Positions 1-9,326 are shown, counted from the stretch's first letter. The stretch is DNA of 64,000 nucleotides from CAVSWT01 sp963746735 (GCA_963746735.1 CAVVCO010000016.1:1-64000), one strand, 5' to 3'. The notes: generated by a model from the sequence alone, not told the origin. Translations and numbers: made by a program.

Positions 1-319
1 TAAGAACAGCAAAATTTACAAAGCCGGCTTTACAAAAAGTTATATAATTATTGATAAGAATTTATTTTGAAAAATTAATTTTTAATAGAACTTAAAAGTT
101 ATTTCATGAAGTTTGTAATTAAATTTTGTTAGAATGCTTACACAAAATTTTCTAAATTAAAACTCTTACTAATATATATCTTCCACGTATCCAATAATTT
201 TAAAATTACAGTTAATTAAAGATTTAATAACTTGAGAATATTTAAATTTTTAATTAACATTGAAAAAAATATATTCTCATCTTTTCCCTTTCTCTTCATT
301 AAATTTTAATCTAGTACAA
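1..319. other. AT-rich leader region, no gene seen
   Basis: I see no coding frame with protein-like composition, no tRNA and no clear hairpin terminator here. The stretch is very AT-rich and probably carries the promoter of the sensor kinase that follows, but I cannot point to a convincing promoter box. Confidence 0.5.
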
Positions 320-1726
320 ATGATTAAAAAATATATAGCATCATTAATACTAATCTGTTTTAACACCATCGCCACTGCGCAAATCCAAAACCTTCAGTTC
401 GATCATTTGAGAGTCGAAAACGGCATTTCTCAATCAACTGTTCAGGCAATTATGCAAGATAAAGACGGTTTTTTATGGCTAGGTACGAAAGACGGATTAA
501 ATAGATTCGATGGATATAAATTTTATGTTTATAATTTTTTAAAGTCAGATTCTAATTCTATTTCAGATGGATTTATTCGCTCCATTTTTCAAGATTCATT
601 CGGAAATATTTGGATTGGGACAAATAATGGCTTAAATAAATATTCTCTCGAAATATCTGGTGATAATAATTTAAAAGTAAAATTCATTCATTATTTTCAT
701 GATGACTCGGATAAAAACAGTATTAGTCATAATGAAGTTAGAACAATCTACCAAACAAAGAATGGCGATTTATGGATTGGTACTTTTAATGGATTAAATA
801 AAGTTAGCTTTGCACAGTTAAGTGAAAATAATAATCATGATAATAAATTAAAATTTGTTTCTTTTCTTAATGACCTAAATAATAAAAATAGTTTAAGCCA
901 TAATAATATTTCTTCTTTAATTGAGGATCGGGAAGGGAATTTATGGATTGGCACTTTGGGTGGGGGCTTAAACAAGTTTGATGTTCAAACAAACATTTTT
1001 ACACATTATTCACCGGATGAAAATAATAATAATAGCCTTCCCAGCCCCTATATAATGTCGCTATACTGTGATAAGAAAAATAATTTATGGATTGGAACTT
1101 ACAATGGAGGTTTGGTTAAACTTGAAATAATAAATGAAAAAATTACAGTCTATCAACACTCTGATAAAGAAAATAGCATAAGTGACGACAGAATTTTCTC
1201 AATTCAAGAGGATAGTGAAGGAAATTTATGGTTAGCTGCTTTTGGAGGGGGGATAAATAAATTTGATATTAATAAAAATACATTTAAAAATTTTCAAAAT
1301 AATTTGCATTATGAAAAAACGATAAGAAATGATTTTGTAAGATGTATTCTAATTGATGAATCAAACAATTTATGGGCAGGCACAAACGAGAGTTTAGAGA
1401 AAATAAATTTAAACCCGCCAAAATTTTTTCATTATAAAAATGATCCTTGGGATCAGAATTCATTACAGGATAATCATGCACTTTCAATTCTGGAAGATCA
1501 TAATAAGAACATCTGGATAGGTACTAACAAAGGACTGGATAAGTTTGATGCTGATAGAAATGAATTTCATCATTATGAAATAAATCATAATAATCCTAAA
1601 AGCGACGGTGGTTTTGTACAAGCTATCTTCGAAGATTCAAATCAAGATATATGGATAGGAACTTTTGGGGGTGGAGTTTACAAATATGATAAAAACAAAA
1701 ATGATTTTAAGCAGTATCTTACATAA
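320..1726 (+). CDS. Reg_prop two-component sensor, N-terminal propeller fragment
   Basis: This is the sensory front end of a large membrane histidine kinase. From the ATG at 320 the protein has a signal peptide (MIKKYIASLILICFNTIATA) and then nine two-component-regulator propeller repeats with the pattern 'NLWIGTxxGLNKFD', for example 'GFLWLGTKDGLNRFD' and 'QDIWIGTFGGGVYKYD'. The same frame is open upstream to a TTG at 260, but the signal peptide makes 320 the better start. Such repeats form seven-bladed propellers in the periplasm that sense a ligand. The frame stops early at 1724-1726. Removing one base near 1719 would join it to the next frame, which continues 'LHNSNNPNSIIDNRIVSINED'-like text with more blades. 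The fragment alone lacks the membrane and kinase parts. It is read together with 1727-2499 and 2500-3565 as one broken gene; whether the break is biological or a sequence error cannot be decided here. Confidence 0.8.
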   Translation: MIKKYIASLILICFNTIATAQIQNLQFDHLRVENGISQSTVQAIMQDKDGFLWLGTKDGLNRFDGYKFYVYNFLKSDSNSISDGFIRSIFQDSFGNIWIGTNNGLNKYSLEISGDNNLKVKFIHYFHDDSDKNSISHNEVRTIYQTKNGDLWIGTFNGLNKVSFAQLSENNNHDNKLKFVSFLNDLNNKNSLSHNNISSLIEDREGNLWIGTLGGGLNKFDVQTNIFTHYSPDENNNNSLPSPYIMSLYCDKKNNLWIGTYNGGLVKLEIINEKITVYQHSDKENSISDDRIFSIQEDSEGNLWLAAFGGGINKFDINKNTFKNFQNNLHYEKTIRNDFVRCILIDESNNLWAGTNESLEKINLNPPKFFHYKNDPWDQNSLQDNHALSILEDHNKNIWIGTNKGLDKFDADRNEFHHYEINHNNPKSDGGFVQAIFEDSNQDIWIGTFGGGVYKYDKNKNDFKQYLT

Positions 1727-2499
1727 TTCCAATAATCCTAATAGTATAATTGATAATAGAATTGTTTCAATAAACGAAGATAATGAAGGAAATATTTTAA
1801 TTGGTTCAAATATTGGAATTTGTAAGATAATAAACGCACAGAAAAATTTTCTAATTTTATATATAGTCATAAAGATTCTGCGATTCTTTGCCGGTGAAAG
1901 AATAAATGTAATTTGTAAAGACAGTAAAGATATTATTCTGGATAGGCTTAGTACGAATGGATTAGTAAGGATTGATAAAGACGCGTTCTTGTAAAAAATT
2001 TGTTAATAATGAAAATGATTCTACTACAATTAGCAAGGGTAATGTTAATTCTATTTTATGAAGATCGAAGATGAAAACTTGTGGATAGGCACTGATGATG
2101 GCTTGAATCTTTATGATAAAATAACGGAAAATTATAAAGTTTTCATAATTAATAATGACTCATCAGAATACGGGCATTGCAGCAATTTTAGAAGCAGAAG
2201 ATGGAGCTATTTGGGTGAGCACGCAAAAAGGGTTGTCCAAATTTTATTATAATTCAGATACTAAAATTTCTTTTATAAATTATGATATTAGCGATGGAGT
2301 GCAAGGATATGATTTTAATGATAATGCAGCATTTAAAGGTAAAGATGGATTGCTTTATTTCGCAGGCATGAATGGCTTTAATGTTTTTAATCCTTCCAAA
2401 ATAAAAAGTAAATAAAATATTTACCTAAAGTTGTTTTAACTTCATTTAAAAAATTTGATAAAGAAGTTTTATCAATTGATGCACTATTGAAGTTGAATA
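1727..2499 (+). pseudogene. Broken middle part of the Reg_prop sensor kinase
   Basis: This stretch keeps at least four more propeller blades, but spread over all three frames: 'EGNILIGSNIGICKI', a 'DIIWIGL'-like blade, 'ENLWIGTDDGLNLYD' and 'GAIWVSTQKGLSKFYY'. With the nine blades upstream this gives about 13, close to the 14 expected for a double seven-bladed propeller. Restoring one protein needs single-base changes near 1719, in 1850-1960 (several), in 1985-2060, and near 2162, 2405 and 2505. The density of indels here is far above the rest of the window, while sequence on either side reads cleanly for 1 kb or more. That could mean a decaying gene or a patch of poor sequence. Confidence 0.7.
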
Positions 2500-3565
2500 A
2501 ATTGAACTTTCTTATTCCGACCGATTTTTTTCATTTGAGTTTGCAGCTCTTGAATTTACCAATCCAACAAAAAATAAATATGCTTATATGATGGAAGGCT
2601 TTGATAAAGACTGGAACTATATCGGGAATCGTCAATATGCAAGCTACACAAATCTTGATCCAGGTGAATATACATTTAAAGTTAAAGCATCAAACAACGA
2701 CGGTATCTGGAATGAGGATGCAGCTTCATTAATTTTAATTATTACACCACCTTTTTATCAAACCTGGTGGGCTTATTCTTTTTATGGGATAGTTTTAATT
2801 TTTGGTTTTTATTCGGCTCGAAAATATGAATTGAATAAGAGAATAAAAATAGAAGAAGAAAACTTAAGAAAAGAAAGAGAGCAAGCCAGGTTAAATGAAA
2901 TTCAATTACGTGCTGAAGCGGCTGAATACAAAGCAAAAATGATTGAAACTGAAAAAGAAGTTGAAAAGCAGCAGATAAGAAATAGAATTGCAACGGATTT
3001 GCATGATGAGATTGGCAGTAATTTAAGCAGCATCATGTTGTTAACATCTTTGATGGATAATAATTTAAAAGAAAATAAAACTGCTAACAATTATACCAGC
3101 AATATTTATAATGCTGCAAAAGTATCTGCAGAAGCAATTAGGGATATTGTATGGTTTATAAATCCTTCTTCGGATAATGTTGGAAGATTGTTATCGCGTA
3201 TGAATGAAACTGCTAATGCTATGCTGAAAGGGCTAACATTTTCTGTTAACAGCTCAAAGATTGGTAACATTGATAAGCTCACTCCTGAAGTAAAAAGAAA
3301 TTTATTCCTTGCGTATAAAGAAATTTTAAACAATATAATTAAGCATTCCAACGCAAATAATGTTGAAATAAAAATTTGGGAAGAAAGAAATATTTTAAAT
3401 TTATTAGTTAAAGATAATGGAATTGGTTTCGATGAAAATGAAGTAAATTTGGGGAATGGTTTAAAAAACTTACGTTCACGTGTTAATAAAATTGGCGGCA
3501 GTATAGAAATAATTTCGCAGGATAATAACGGTACCTCTGTTTTTATTTCTGTTGAAATGACGTAA
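2500..3565 (+). CDS. Sensor histidine kinase fragment (Y_Y_Y, HisKA_3, HATPase)
   Basis: This is the C-terminal part of the propeller sensor. It begins without a start codon, in frame from about 2500 ('ELSYSDRFFSFEFAALEFTN'); the first ATG is at 2588. It has a Y_Y_Y domain ('GFDKDWNYIGNRQYASYT', 'LDPGEYTFKVKASN'), one membrane segment ('WWAYSFYGIVLIFGFYSA'), a coiled coil rich in Glu/Lys/Arg, a HisKA_3 dimerisation box 'NRIATDLHDEIGSNLSSI' whose His is the expected phosphoacceptor, and an HATPase_c domain with 'NNIIKHSNANNVEI' (N box) and 'DNGIGFDENE' (G1 box). The family phosphorylates a NarL/LuxR-type regulator, and such a gene follows 74 bp downstream. The stop codon lies inside a candidate operator at 3560-3575. 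Confidence 0.85.
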
Positions 3566-3575
3566 ATACGTGATT
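3560..3575. promoter_or_regulatory. Candidate operator, copy 1
   Basis: ACGTAAATACGTGATT contains the dyad ACGTA-AA-TACGT. An exact reverse-complement copy of all 16 bases lies at 4517-4532, on the other side of the response-regulator gene. Copy 1 overlaps the kinase stop codon and sits about 65 bp before the regulator start. I saw no further copy in the window. Autoregulation by the LuxR-type regulator is an inference. Confidence 0.45.
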
Positions 3576-3639
3576 GTAATTTTAATGTTTTTTATTTAAA
3601 ATTTTTGAGACCGATACTTACATAAATTAAAATTGAAAC

Positions 3640-4287
3640 ATGCCCGAAAATAAAATCGAAATCATTTTAGTTGAAGACAACAAACTTTTCAGAGAAACAC
3701 TTTACAGCTTCCTAAATAATTATAACAGGTTTAAATGCAGCCACGCATTTTCTTCTTGTGAAGAAGCAATTTCGGTGATTGATAATCTTAAATTGTACCC
3801 AGATATAATTTTACTTGATATTGGATTGCCTGGAATTAGCGGAATAGAAGGGATTAAGCCTCTAAAGGAAATGATACCGGATGTTAAAATTATTATGCTT
3901 ACCATACAGGATGATGATGACAGCGTATTTAAAGCAATATGTAACGGAGCTTCCGGATATTTGCTTAAAGATTCCCCATCTTCAAAAATAATCGAATCTA
4001 TCAATGAAGTATTAAACGGCGGTGCGCCAATGAATTCTTCAATTTCATTTAAGGTCTTGAACATGTTCAAGGAGTTTGTTCCTGAAAAAAAAGATTACAA
4101 TTTGTCTGAAAGAGAAAATGGCATTTTAGTTTTATTAGCAGACGGCCTTTCAAAAAAACAAATCTCGGAAAAACTTTTCATTAGCTATCATACTGTTGAT
4201 TCACACATCAGGAACATTTATGAAAAGCTTGAAGTGCACTCATCAAGCGGGGCTGTAGCAAAAGCCTTGAAAGAAAATCTCATCTAA
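3640..4287 (+). CDS. NarL/LuxR-family response regulator
   Basis: A 215-aa two-component response regulator. Residues 6-120 are a receiver domain with the acidic pair in 'LVEDNK', phosphoacceptor Asp60 in 'IILLDIGLPG', Thr88 in 'IIMLTIQDD' and Lys110 in 'GYLLKDS'. Residues about 150-212 are a LuxR-type helix-turn-helix: 'LSERENGILVLLADGLSKKQ', then 'SYHTVDSHIRNIYEKLEVHS'. The length is normal for the family. It directly follows the histidine kinase and is the natural phosphorylation partner. It is intact, unlike the kinase, so it may still act if the kinase break is only a sequence error or if another kinase feeds it. The two inverted 16-bp motifs around the gene suggest that it controls itself and the secreted-protein gene at 4588. 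Confidence 0.93.
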   Translation: MPENKIEIILVEDNKLFRETLYSFLNNYNRFKCSHAFSSCEEAISVIDNLKLYPDIILLDIGLPGISGIEGIKPLKEMIPDVKIIMLTIQDDDDSVFKAICNGASGYLLKDSPSSKIIESINEVLNGGAPMNSSISFKVLNMFKEFVPEKKDYNLSERENGILVLLADGLSKKQISEKLFISYHTVDSHIRNIYEKLEVHSSSGAVAKALKENLI

Positions 4288-4587
4288 ATTCCGCAAAAAT
4301 TAAGTCATACTAAAATTTATTCTCAAATATTTGAAGCAGCGAAATTAAGTGTTCCTGAATTTGTTGAATTGGTGAATTGTTGCAACGAAGAAAACCATGA
4401 ACAATTTAATATCTAACATTTACTTTTTCATCCGATGACTCATCGATATAATAACTTTTAATATTTCTTGAATCAATCAGATTTGTATTAAGCGTTAAAA
4501 TATTTTCGTAAAGCAAAATCACGTATTTACGTTATTGAAGTAGTGTATGGTAATTTATTAGAATTGCAAAAACAGATGAGGTAAAAA
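4288..4587. other. Intergenic region before the YCF48/T9SS gene
   Basis: No gene is recognised. The plus frame stays open for about 40 codons after the regulator stop, but the regulator already has a complete LuxR end, so I treat this as chance. The right half holds the second copy of the candidate operator (4517-4532), and GATGAGG at 4576-4582 is a plausible ribosome-binding site for the gene at 4588. Confidence 0.5.
4517..4532. promoter_or_regulatory. Candidate operator, copy 2 (inverted)
   Basis: AATCACGTATTTACGT is the exact reverse complement of 3560-3575. It ends 55 bp before the start of the secreted protein gene at 4588, a normal place for an activator site of a LuxR-type regulator. 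The core is the dyad ACGTA-TT-TACGT. Function is inferred from position and exact conservation. Confidence 0.45.
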
Positions 4588-5970
4588 ATGAAACATTCTA
4601 AATTTTCTTTTGCAATGCTCTTAATAATTTCGATATTAATTTATTTAACTACGGTAGCATGTAGTTGTGGAGGTTTACCTATTCCGTTCATTGGCAATAG
4701 TGATTGCGATGAATCTACCGGAAATTTAGGAAAGTCTATTGATGTCTCATTAAATGATATTGAGAAAAGCCGCGATGGAAGTTATATCGCAGTAAATGAT
4801 AATGGCGAAATTTATGGTGCATTCTTCTCAGAGCATGGCCAGTTAAGTGTTTCATTACTTTATACAGTTCCGGGAAATCCTGCTTTATCTGATATTGAGT
4901 ATATAAGCAGCAGCAGCATTAATATAATAGTAGGAGCTGCGGGAACAATTTTAAGGAATACTTCAGATAATTTAGAGTGGGTTAAAATAGAAAGCCCGGT
5001 AAGTGAAGATTTAAATAAAATTTATGTTCAATCGGCAGAAGCAATTTATATTGTTGGAAATGCATCGACAATCCTTAAATCAGGTGACTTAGGTTTAACA
5101 TGGCAGCCATTGACATTGTTATTAAACCCTGAAATAAAAAACAATTTATTTGATGTAAACGGAATTCAAAATACTGTATTTGTATCAGGAGATAATTATA
5201 GCTTTTATAAATCTACGGATGGCGGAGAAACCTGGGGGTGGACAGGATTAGGTAAACGTTCATCAACCAAATCCGAATCCGGTTATAACAAAATATATTT
5301 TTATGACGATAGTCTAGGCTATGTTGGAGGGCCGTATGGTTTGGTTCTAAAAACTACTGACGGCGGAAATTACTGGTCCCCGCAGTATATAGAGAATTTT
5401 TCAGAAATTAATGATTTGTTTTTTATTTCTCCTGAAATGGGCGGAGTAGTTGGCACAAATGGTACTATTCGTTTTACTACCGACGGAGGAGAGAATTGGT
5501 TTGAAGATTCTTCAGCAACAAGTTATATAGGTGGAAGGGAAATTAAAAGGATAGTTCCATTCGGCAAAAATTACGGTACAGTACTTGGTGCCAATGGTTT
5601 AACTACTTTTATTGCACCGGACTCAACTTATTTGGATTCACTGGTTATAACTCCAACTGCTGTTGAGAAAGCTGATTTCACTGTTAAAGAATTTAAGCTT
5701 TATCAGAATTATCCAAATCCATTTAATCCAAGCACTAATATTCGATATTCTCTATCAAGCAAACGGTTTGTTTCGATTAAAATTTATGATATACTGGGCA
5801 ATGAACTCGCCACACTTGTTAATGAAGAAAAACAGCCTGGAACTTATAATGTTGAATTTAATTCTGTAGATATGAATGGCAGCAGACAAAGTTTATCATC
5901 AGGTGTTTATTTCTATAAAATAACTGCCGGAAATTTTAGTGAAACTAAAAAATTAGTTTTGTTGAAATAA
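4588..5970 (+). CDS. YCF48/BNR-repeat protein with T9SS type A sorting domain
   Basis: A 460-aa exported protein. The N-terminus is hydrophobic and ends in a lipobox-like 'LTTVACS' (Cys25), so it may be a lipoprotein or be cut by signal peptidase I. Residues about 50-345 hold YCF48-like propeller repeats with phrases such as 'STDGGETWGW', 'KTTDGGNYW' and 'RFTTDGGENWFEDS'. Residues about 370-460 are a type IX secretion sorting domain: 'LYQNYPNPFNPSTNIRYS', then 'IYDILGNELATLVNEEKQPG' and the end 'ETKKLVLLK'. Such proteins cross the outer membrane through T9SS and are released or fixed on the surface. The ligand is unknown. It is related to the protein at 6898, most clearly over the last repeat and the sorting domain. 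The upstream motif at 4517 suggests control by the neighbouring response regulator. Confidence 0.88.
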   Translation: MKHSKFSFAMLLIISILIYLTTVACSCGGLPIPFIGNSDCDESTGNLGKSIDVSLNDIEKSRDGSYIAVNDNGEIYGAFFSEHGQLSVSLLYTVPGNPALSDIEYISSSSINIIVGAAGTILRNTSDNLEWVKIESPVSEDLNKIYVQSAEAIYIVGNASTILKSGDLGLTWQPLTLLLNPEIKNNLFDVNGIQNTVFVSGDNYSFYKSTDGGETWGWTGLGKRSSTKSESGYNKIYFYDDSLGYVGGPYGLVLKTTDGGNYWSPQYIENFSEINDLFFISPEMGGVVGTNGTIRFTTDGGENWFEDSSATSYIGGREIKRIVPFGKNYGTVLGANGLTTFIAPDSTYLDSLVITPTAVEKADFTVKEFKLYQNYPNPFNPSTNIRYSLSSKRFVSIKIYDILGNELATLVNEEKQPGTYNVEFNSVDMNGSRQSLSSGVYFYKITAGNFSETKKLVLLK

Positions 5971-6087
5971 TAGCTTTTATGATTTACTAGTTAGTGATTA
6001 ATAAAAGATAAAGTGTTTTATTAAAAAGTAAAACAGCTCTGTTTGGCGGCAGCTTAAACCCGTTAAATTTAAAATGGAGGCATTAGA

Positions 6088-6780
6088 ATGTTTGCTACAG
6101 AATCCTTGAAAGATGCATGTGTTCATTTAGATGCTACTATTTCTAAACGACTTAATAAAAACTTATTAATTGACAACTTCGAAAAAGTTCGTTTCCCGGT
6201 AGGTTTATTTTTTATCCGAGGCAATCGTGAAGGCCCAGGTAAGGAATTAGCTAAACAAGTTGTCGCAAGTTATGATTACTGGAATGATGATTCCGGGAAA
6301 TATATAGACATGGTATTTCCTGGTTGGGGAAATGATAGTGGTTATATTGTATTTAACTCTAATGCATTTTTGAATTGTAAAAATGAAGTAGAAGCTATAA
6401 GTAAATGGAAATCAACTGGTGAAACAGAAGTACTCCTGCTCAATTATGATTTCAAGATTGTCCAATGGAATGGACCTCAAAACGTTGTTGGAACAGGTTA
6501 TTTTTCTTTTGATGAAACAATAATCCTTCCAATAGAACGTATGGTAAAAGATGGACGAATAGGAAGTATTGACGGTTTTATGCAGGAGCTAATTAATAGT
6601 GCGAAGGAAAATTCAGTTAGATCAGAAGAAAGTGTTCTTTGGGCACTCCGAGATAAGGTTGCTATAAATAGGGGTCGTAAGGCTGTTTGGGAAGGAATAA
6701 AAAAACAATTTCTTAAGGAGTTTTCTAAGGTATACGATGAACTCCGTCCATTTGTTGTATGCGATTTGCGAAGAGTATGA
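6088..6780 (+). CDS. Orphan 230-aa hypothetical protein
   Basis: I do not recognise this family. The start at 6088 is supported by GGAGG at 6075-6079. The 230-aa product has no signal peptide, membrane segment or obvious enzyme motif. The middle reads like a compact alpha/beta domain ('GYIVFNSNAFLNCKNEVEAI', 'TEVLLLNYDFKIVQWNGPQN'), and the C-terminal third is helical and charged ('SEESVLWALRDKVAINRGRK'). It lies alone between two paralogous YCF48/T9SS genes and shares nothing visible with them. It uses CGN arginine codons (CGT, CGA, CGC) more than its neighbours, which prefer AGA. Position and codon use suggest an inserted gene. A cytoplasmic role in stress or defence is possible but not supported by any motif. 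Confidence 0.7.
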   Translation: MFATESLKDACVHLDATISKRLNKNLLIDNFEKVRFPVGLFFIRGNREGPGKELAKQVVASYDYWNDDSGKYIDMVFPGWGNDSGYIVFNSNAFLNCKNEVEAISKWKSTGETEVLLLNYDFKIVQWNGPQNVVGTGYFSFDETIILPIERMVKDGRIGSIDGFMQELINSAKENSVRSEESVLWALRDKVAINRGRKAVWEGIKKQFLKEFSKVYDELRPFVVCDLRRV

Positions 6781-6897
6781 TATATTTTCTAAACTCCGCA
6801 TAATTCACGTGAATCTGTGATAGTAAATATTATTTCCGTTAATCTAATTGTATTTTAATTAATCATTGGCTTTTACCAAAAGAAAGTTAGGCGCAGA

Positions 6898-8213
6898 ATG
6901 GAAAAAAGAAGACTGCCATTTCTATTAGTGATTTTACTATTACCATTTTTTTTAGGTAATGTAAATTTAAAATGTTTAGCAATTCGTAGTGATTGTATTG
7001 TTAATGTGCGTTACTATGCTGCTTTATCAAGAGGCAATGGTACAATTCACTCACTTGAAAATGGAGTAATAGGCTTTACAGATTTGGAAAGTTCTGGTTG
7101 TACAACAATTGAAATTTATAGAACATCCGGATCACGAAATATTTACTATTTGACTTATGTCGAGAATGCAACTCTAGGGGTGGGTGAAGGGGGCATTATT
7201 GTCCGCTATTTCCAAAATTGGGGAGAAGTAAATAGTCCAACTACAAAGGATCTTTATAAACTTTTTTTCGTTTCAACAACGTTAATAGCTGTCGGTGCCG
7301 AAGGTACTATTATTAAATCAACAGATTCGGGGTTAAATTGGGAACTAGTTAATCCACCTTCGTCAACTTTAAATTTAACTGATGTTTATATTGATTCCTA
7401 TCTCTCTTCATTCGTCCAGGTAGTTGGAGAAGATTTAAGTATGTTTCAAACATTTAACGGAGGAGTAACCTGGCAAAAAATTGATCTCATAAAACCTGGT
7501 GGATCGATTTCAAAGGTTAATGAGGTTTTACCAGCAATTAACAGGTTATATCATTTTGATGGATTAAACGCATATATAGTTGGAGATTCCGGAACATTTA
7601 TAAAAACTACAGATAATTTTTCTACGAGTGAAAAAATTGAATATATTGATTTGCAAACCTCTGAAAATTTAAATGATATCTATTTTATTTCACCGGATTC
7701 AGGTGTTGTTATCGGGGACAATGGGACAGTTCGATTCACTACCGATGGGGGAAATGATTGGCTAGAAGATCCGGATTTAACTGCACAGCTTAAGGGTTTT
7801 AATCTTAAAAGAATTTCAGTTTATAATAATGAATTTGGAACCATTATTGCTGATAGTGGATTATCAATAACAGTCGCTAAGGACTCTAGTTATTTTACAG
7901 CTGTTAATGAAGAACCTAAAAATATTTCAAGTTATAGTTTATCTCAAAACTATCCAAACCCATTCAATCCTTCTTCAAAAATAAAATATTCAATTCCTTC
8001 TTCTCCCCTTCCCTTAGGAGGGGGCTGGGGGTTCGGCTTATAGATATATGATATTCTTGGAAGAGAAGTAACAACACTCGGTTAATGAAGAAAAAGCTGC
8101 CGGGCACTTACGAAGTTGAATTTAATGCATCGAGCTTACCTTCCGGAGTATATTTCTATCAATTAACTGCAGGTTCTTTTAGCTCGACTAAAAAGTTTGT
8201 TCTCTTAAAATAG
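6898..8213 (+). pseudogene. YCF48/BNR T9SS protein with disrupted sorting domain
   Basis: From ATG 6898 the protein has a hydrophobic signal sequence and YCF48-like repeats ('IIKSTDSGLNWELVNPPSS', 'VRFTTDGGNDWLEDPD'), and is a paralog of the product of 4588. A sorting domain starts at 'SQNYPNPFNPSSKIKYS', but a GC-rich palindrome then adds 'SPLPLGGGWGFGL' and a TAG stop follows at 8041-8043. The same frame goes on as 'IYDILGREVTTL'. Changing TAG to AAG would restore the usual 'KIYDILGRE'. A one-base insertion near 8082 then moves the rest into another frame ('NEEKAAGTYEVEFNAS' to 'STKKFVLLK', ending near 8213). The made product, about 381 aa, would lack most of the T9SS signal and probably stay in the periplasm. 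From 8214 to 8494 I see no gene. Confidence 0.8.
8001..8035. repeat. GC-rich palindromic repeat inside a T9SS domain
   Basis: The sequence reads TTCTCCCCTTCCCTTAGGAG and then continues GGGGCTGGGGGT. CCCC/CCC on the left can pair with GGGG on the right around a short TTAGG loop. It resembles the dispersed palindromes of the form CCCTCTCC-loop-GGAGAGGG found in many environmental genomes; a plainer copy lies at 12824-12848. Here it sits in frame inside the sorting domain and adds about 13 residues. It is the only GC-rich patch in this gene. Confidence 0.55.
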
Positions 8214-8494
8214 AAAAGTTAAAAACTTCAGTATGAAATAAAATCTAATTTAATTTAATTGAATATTTAAACTCACAATATCTATTAATCCTAAAGAATT
8301 CAATTCTTCAAAATAATTGACAGCATACATTTGTATTTCTAAAAGTGATTTTACGCACTCAAGACCTATCTAATTCTTTAAGAATACAAAAGAATAAATA
8401 ACCGGAATTATAAAAAGACCCACATCTTTTTGAATATCAATTTTATCTGTTATTTTTATCATATCTAATTATCAAATCTTAACTCGAGGTATAA

Positions 8495-9298
8495 ATGAAC
8501 AGATTTAAAAAGCTTTGGGCTTTAATATTATTTACATCTTTGTTTGCGCTTTCGTGCAGCACTGTTCCAATTACCGGGAGAAAACAACTGGATTTAATCC
8601 CGAATTCAGAAATGCTTTCAATGAGCTTCACACAATATGATCAATTTCTTCAGGAGAATAAAAAAAGTACTGATCAAGCTGCTACTGCAATGGTTCAGAG
8701 AGTAGGTAAAAATATTGAATCCGGCGTTGAAAAATATTTCGCTTCAAAAAATATGTCTGATCAATTGAATGGATATAAATGGGAATTTAATCTTGTAGAT
8801 AGCAAAGAAGTTAATGCCTGGTGTATGCCCGGTGGAAAGGTTGTAGTTTACACAGGGATTTTACCAATTACAAAAGATGAAAATGGTCTGGCTGTAGTAC
8901 TTGGGCATGAAATTGCACATGCAGTTGCAAAGCATGGTAATGAAAGAATGAGTCAGGGTTTAATTGCTCAGTTTGGCGGAATGGCGTTATCTGAAGCAAT
9001 AAAAAACAAACCCGCGGCAACACAGCAGCTTTGGATGTCGGCATTTGGAATTGGAACTCAGGTTGGAGTGCTTCTTCCTTTTAGTAGGACACAGGAAAGT
9101 GAAGCGGACCATCTTGGATTAATTTTTATGGCAATTGCCGGATACAATCCTAATGGAGCCTTGGATTTCTGGCAAAGAATGTCAGCAATGGGAGGACAAA
9201 CACCGCCAGAATTTTTAAGTGACCACCCGGCAAATGATACCAGGATAAATGATATTAAAAAAGAACTGCCTGAAGCAATGTCATATTATAAAAAATAA
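8495..9298 (+). CDS. M48-family zinc metallopeptidase, lipoprotein
   Basis: A 267-aa lipoprotein protease of the M48 group, related to LoiP/YggG and BepA. The signal peptide ends in a lipobox 'LFALSCST' (Cys21), so the enzyme is expected on a membrane facing the periplasm. The zinc site is HEIAH at residues 138-142 ('LGHEIAHAVAKHGNERMS'), with the third ligand Glu at about 203 in 'TQESEADHLGL'. 'NAWCMPGGKVVVYTGIL' is the strand next to the active site typical of the family. Members degrade misfolded or unassembled outer-membrane proteins. CTCGAGG lies at 8483-8489 before the ATG. A terminator follows directly, so it is probably a single-gene unit. Confidence 0.93.
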   Translation: MNRFKKLWALILFTSLFALSCSTVPITGRKQLDLIPNSEMLSMSFTQYDQFLQENKKSTDQAATAMVQRVGKNIESGVEKYFASKNMSDQLNGYKWEFNLVDSKEVNAWCMPGGKVVVYTGILPITKDENGLAVVLGHEIAHAVAKHGNERMSQGLIAQFGGMALSEAIKNKPAATQQLWMSAFGIGTQVGVLLPFSRTQESEADHLGLIFMAIAGYNPNGALDFWQRMSAMGGQTPPEFLSDHPANDTRINDIKKELPEAMSYYKK

Positions 9299-9326
9299 AC
9301 TAATAATATTTGGTCGGTTTTTTAAG

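Noticed and set aside
4288..4410. In-frame extension after the response-regulator stop (about 40 codons)
   Set aside because: The LuxR domain is already complete; the extension has no recognisable content and needs stop read-through.
6020..6900. Integron cassette around the 230-aa gene: GTTAAAT near 6061 and GTTAGGC near 6886 resemble attC core sites
   Set aside because: No matching inverse core (RYYYAAC) and no foldable attC structure between the gene end and GTTAGGC; no integrase in the window.
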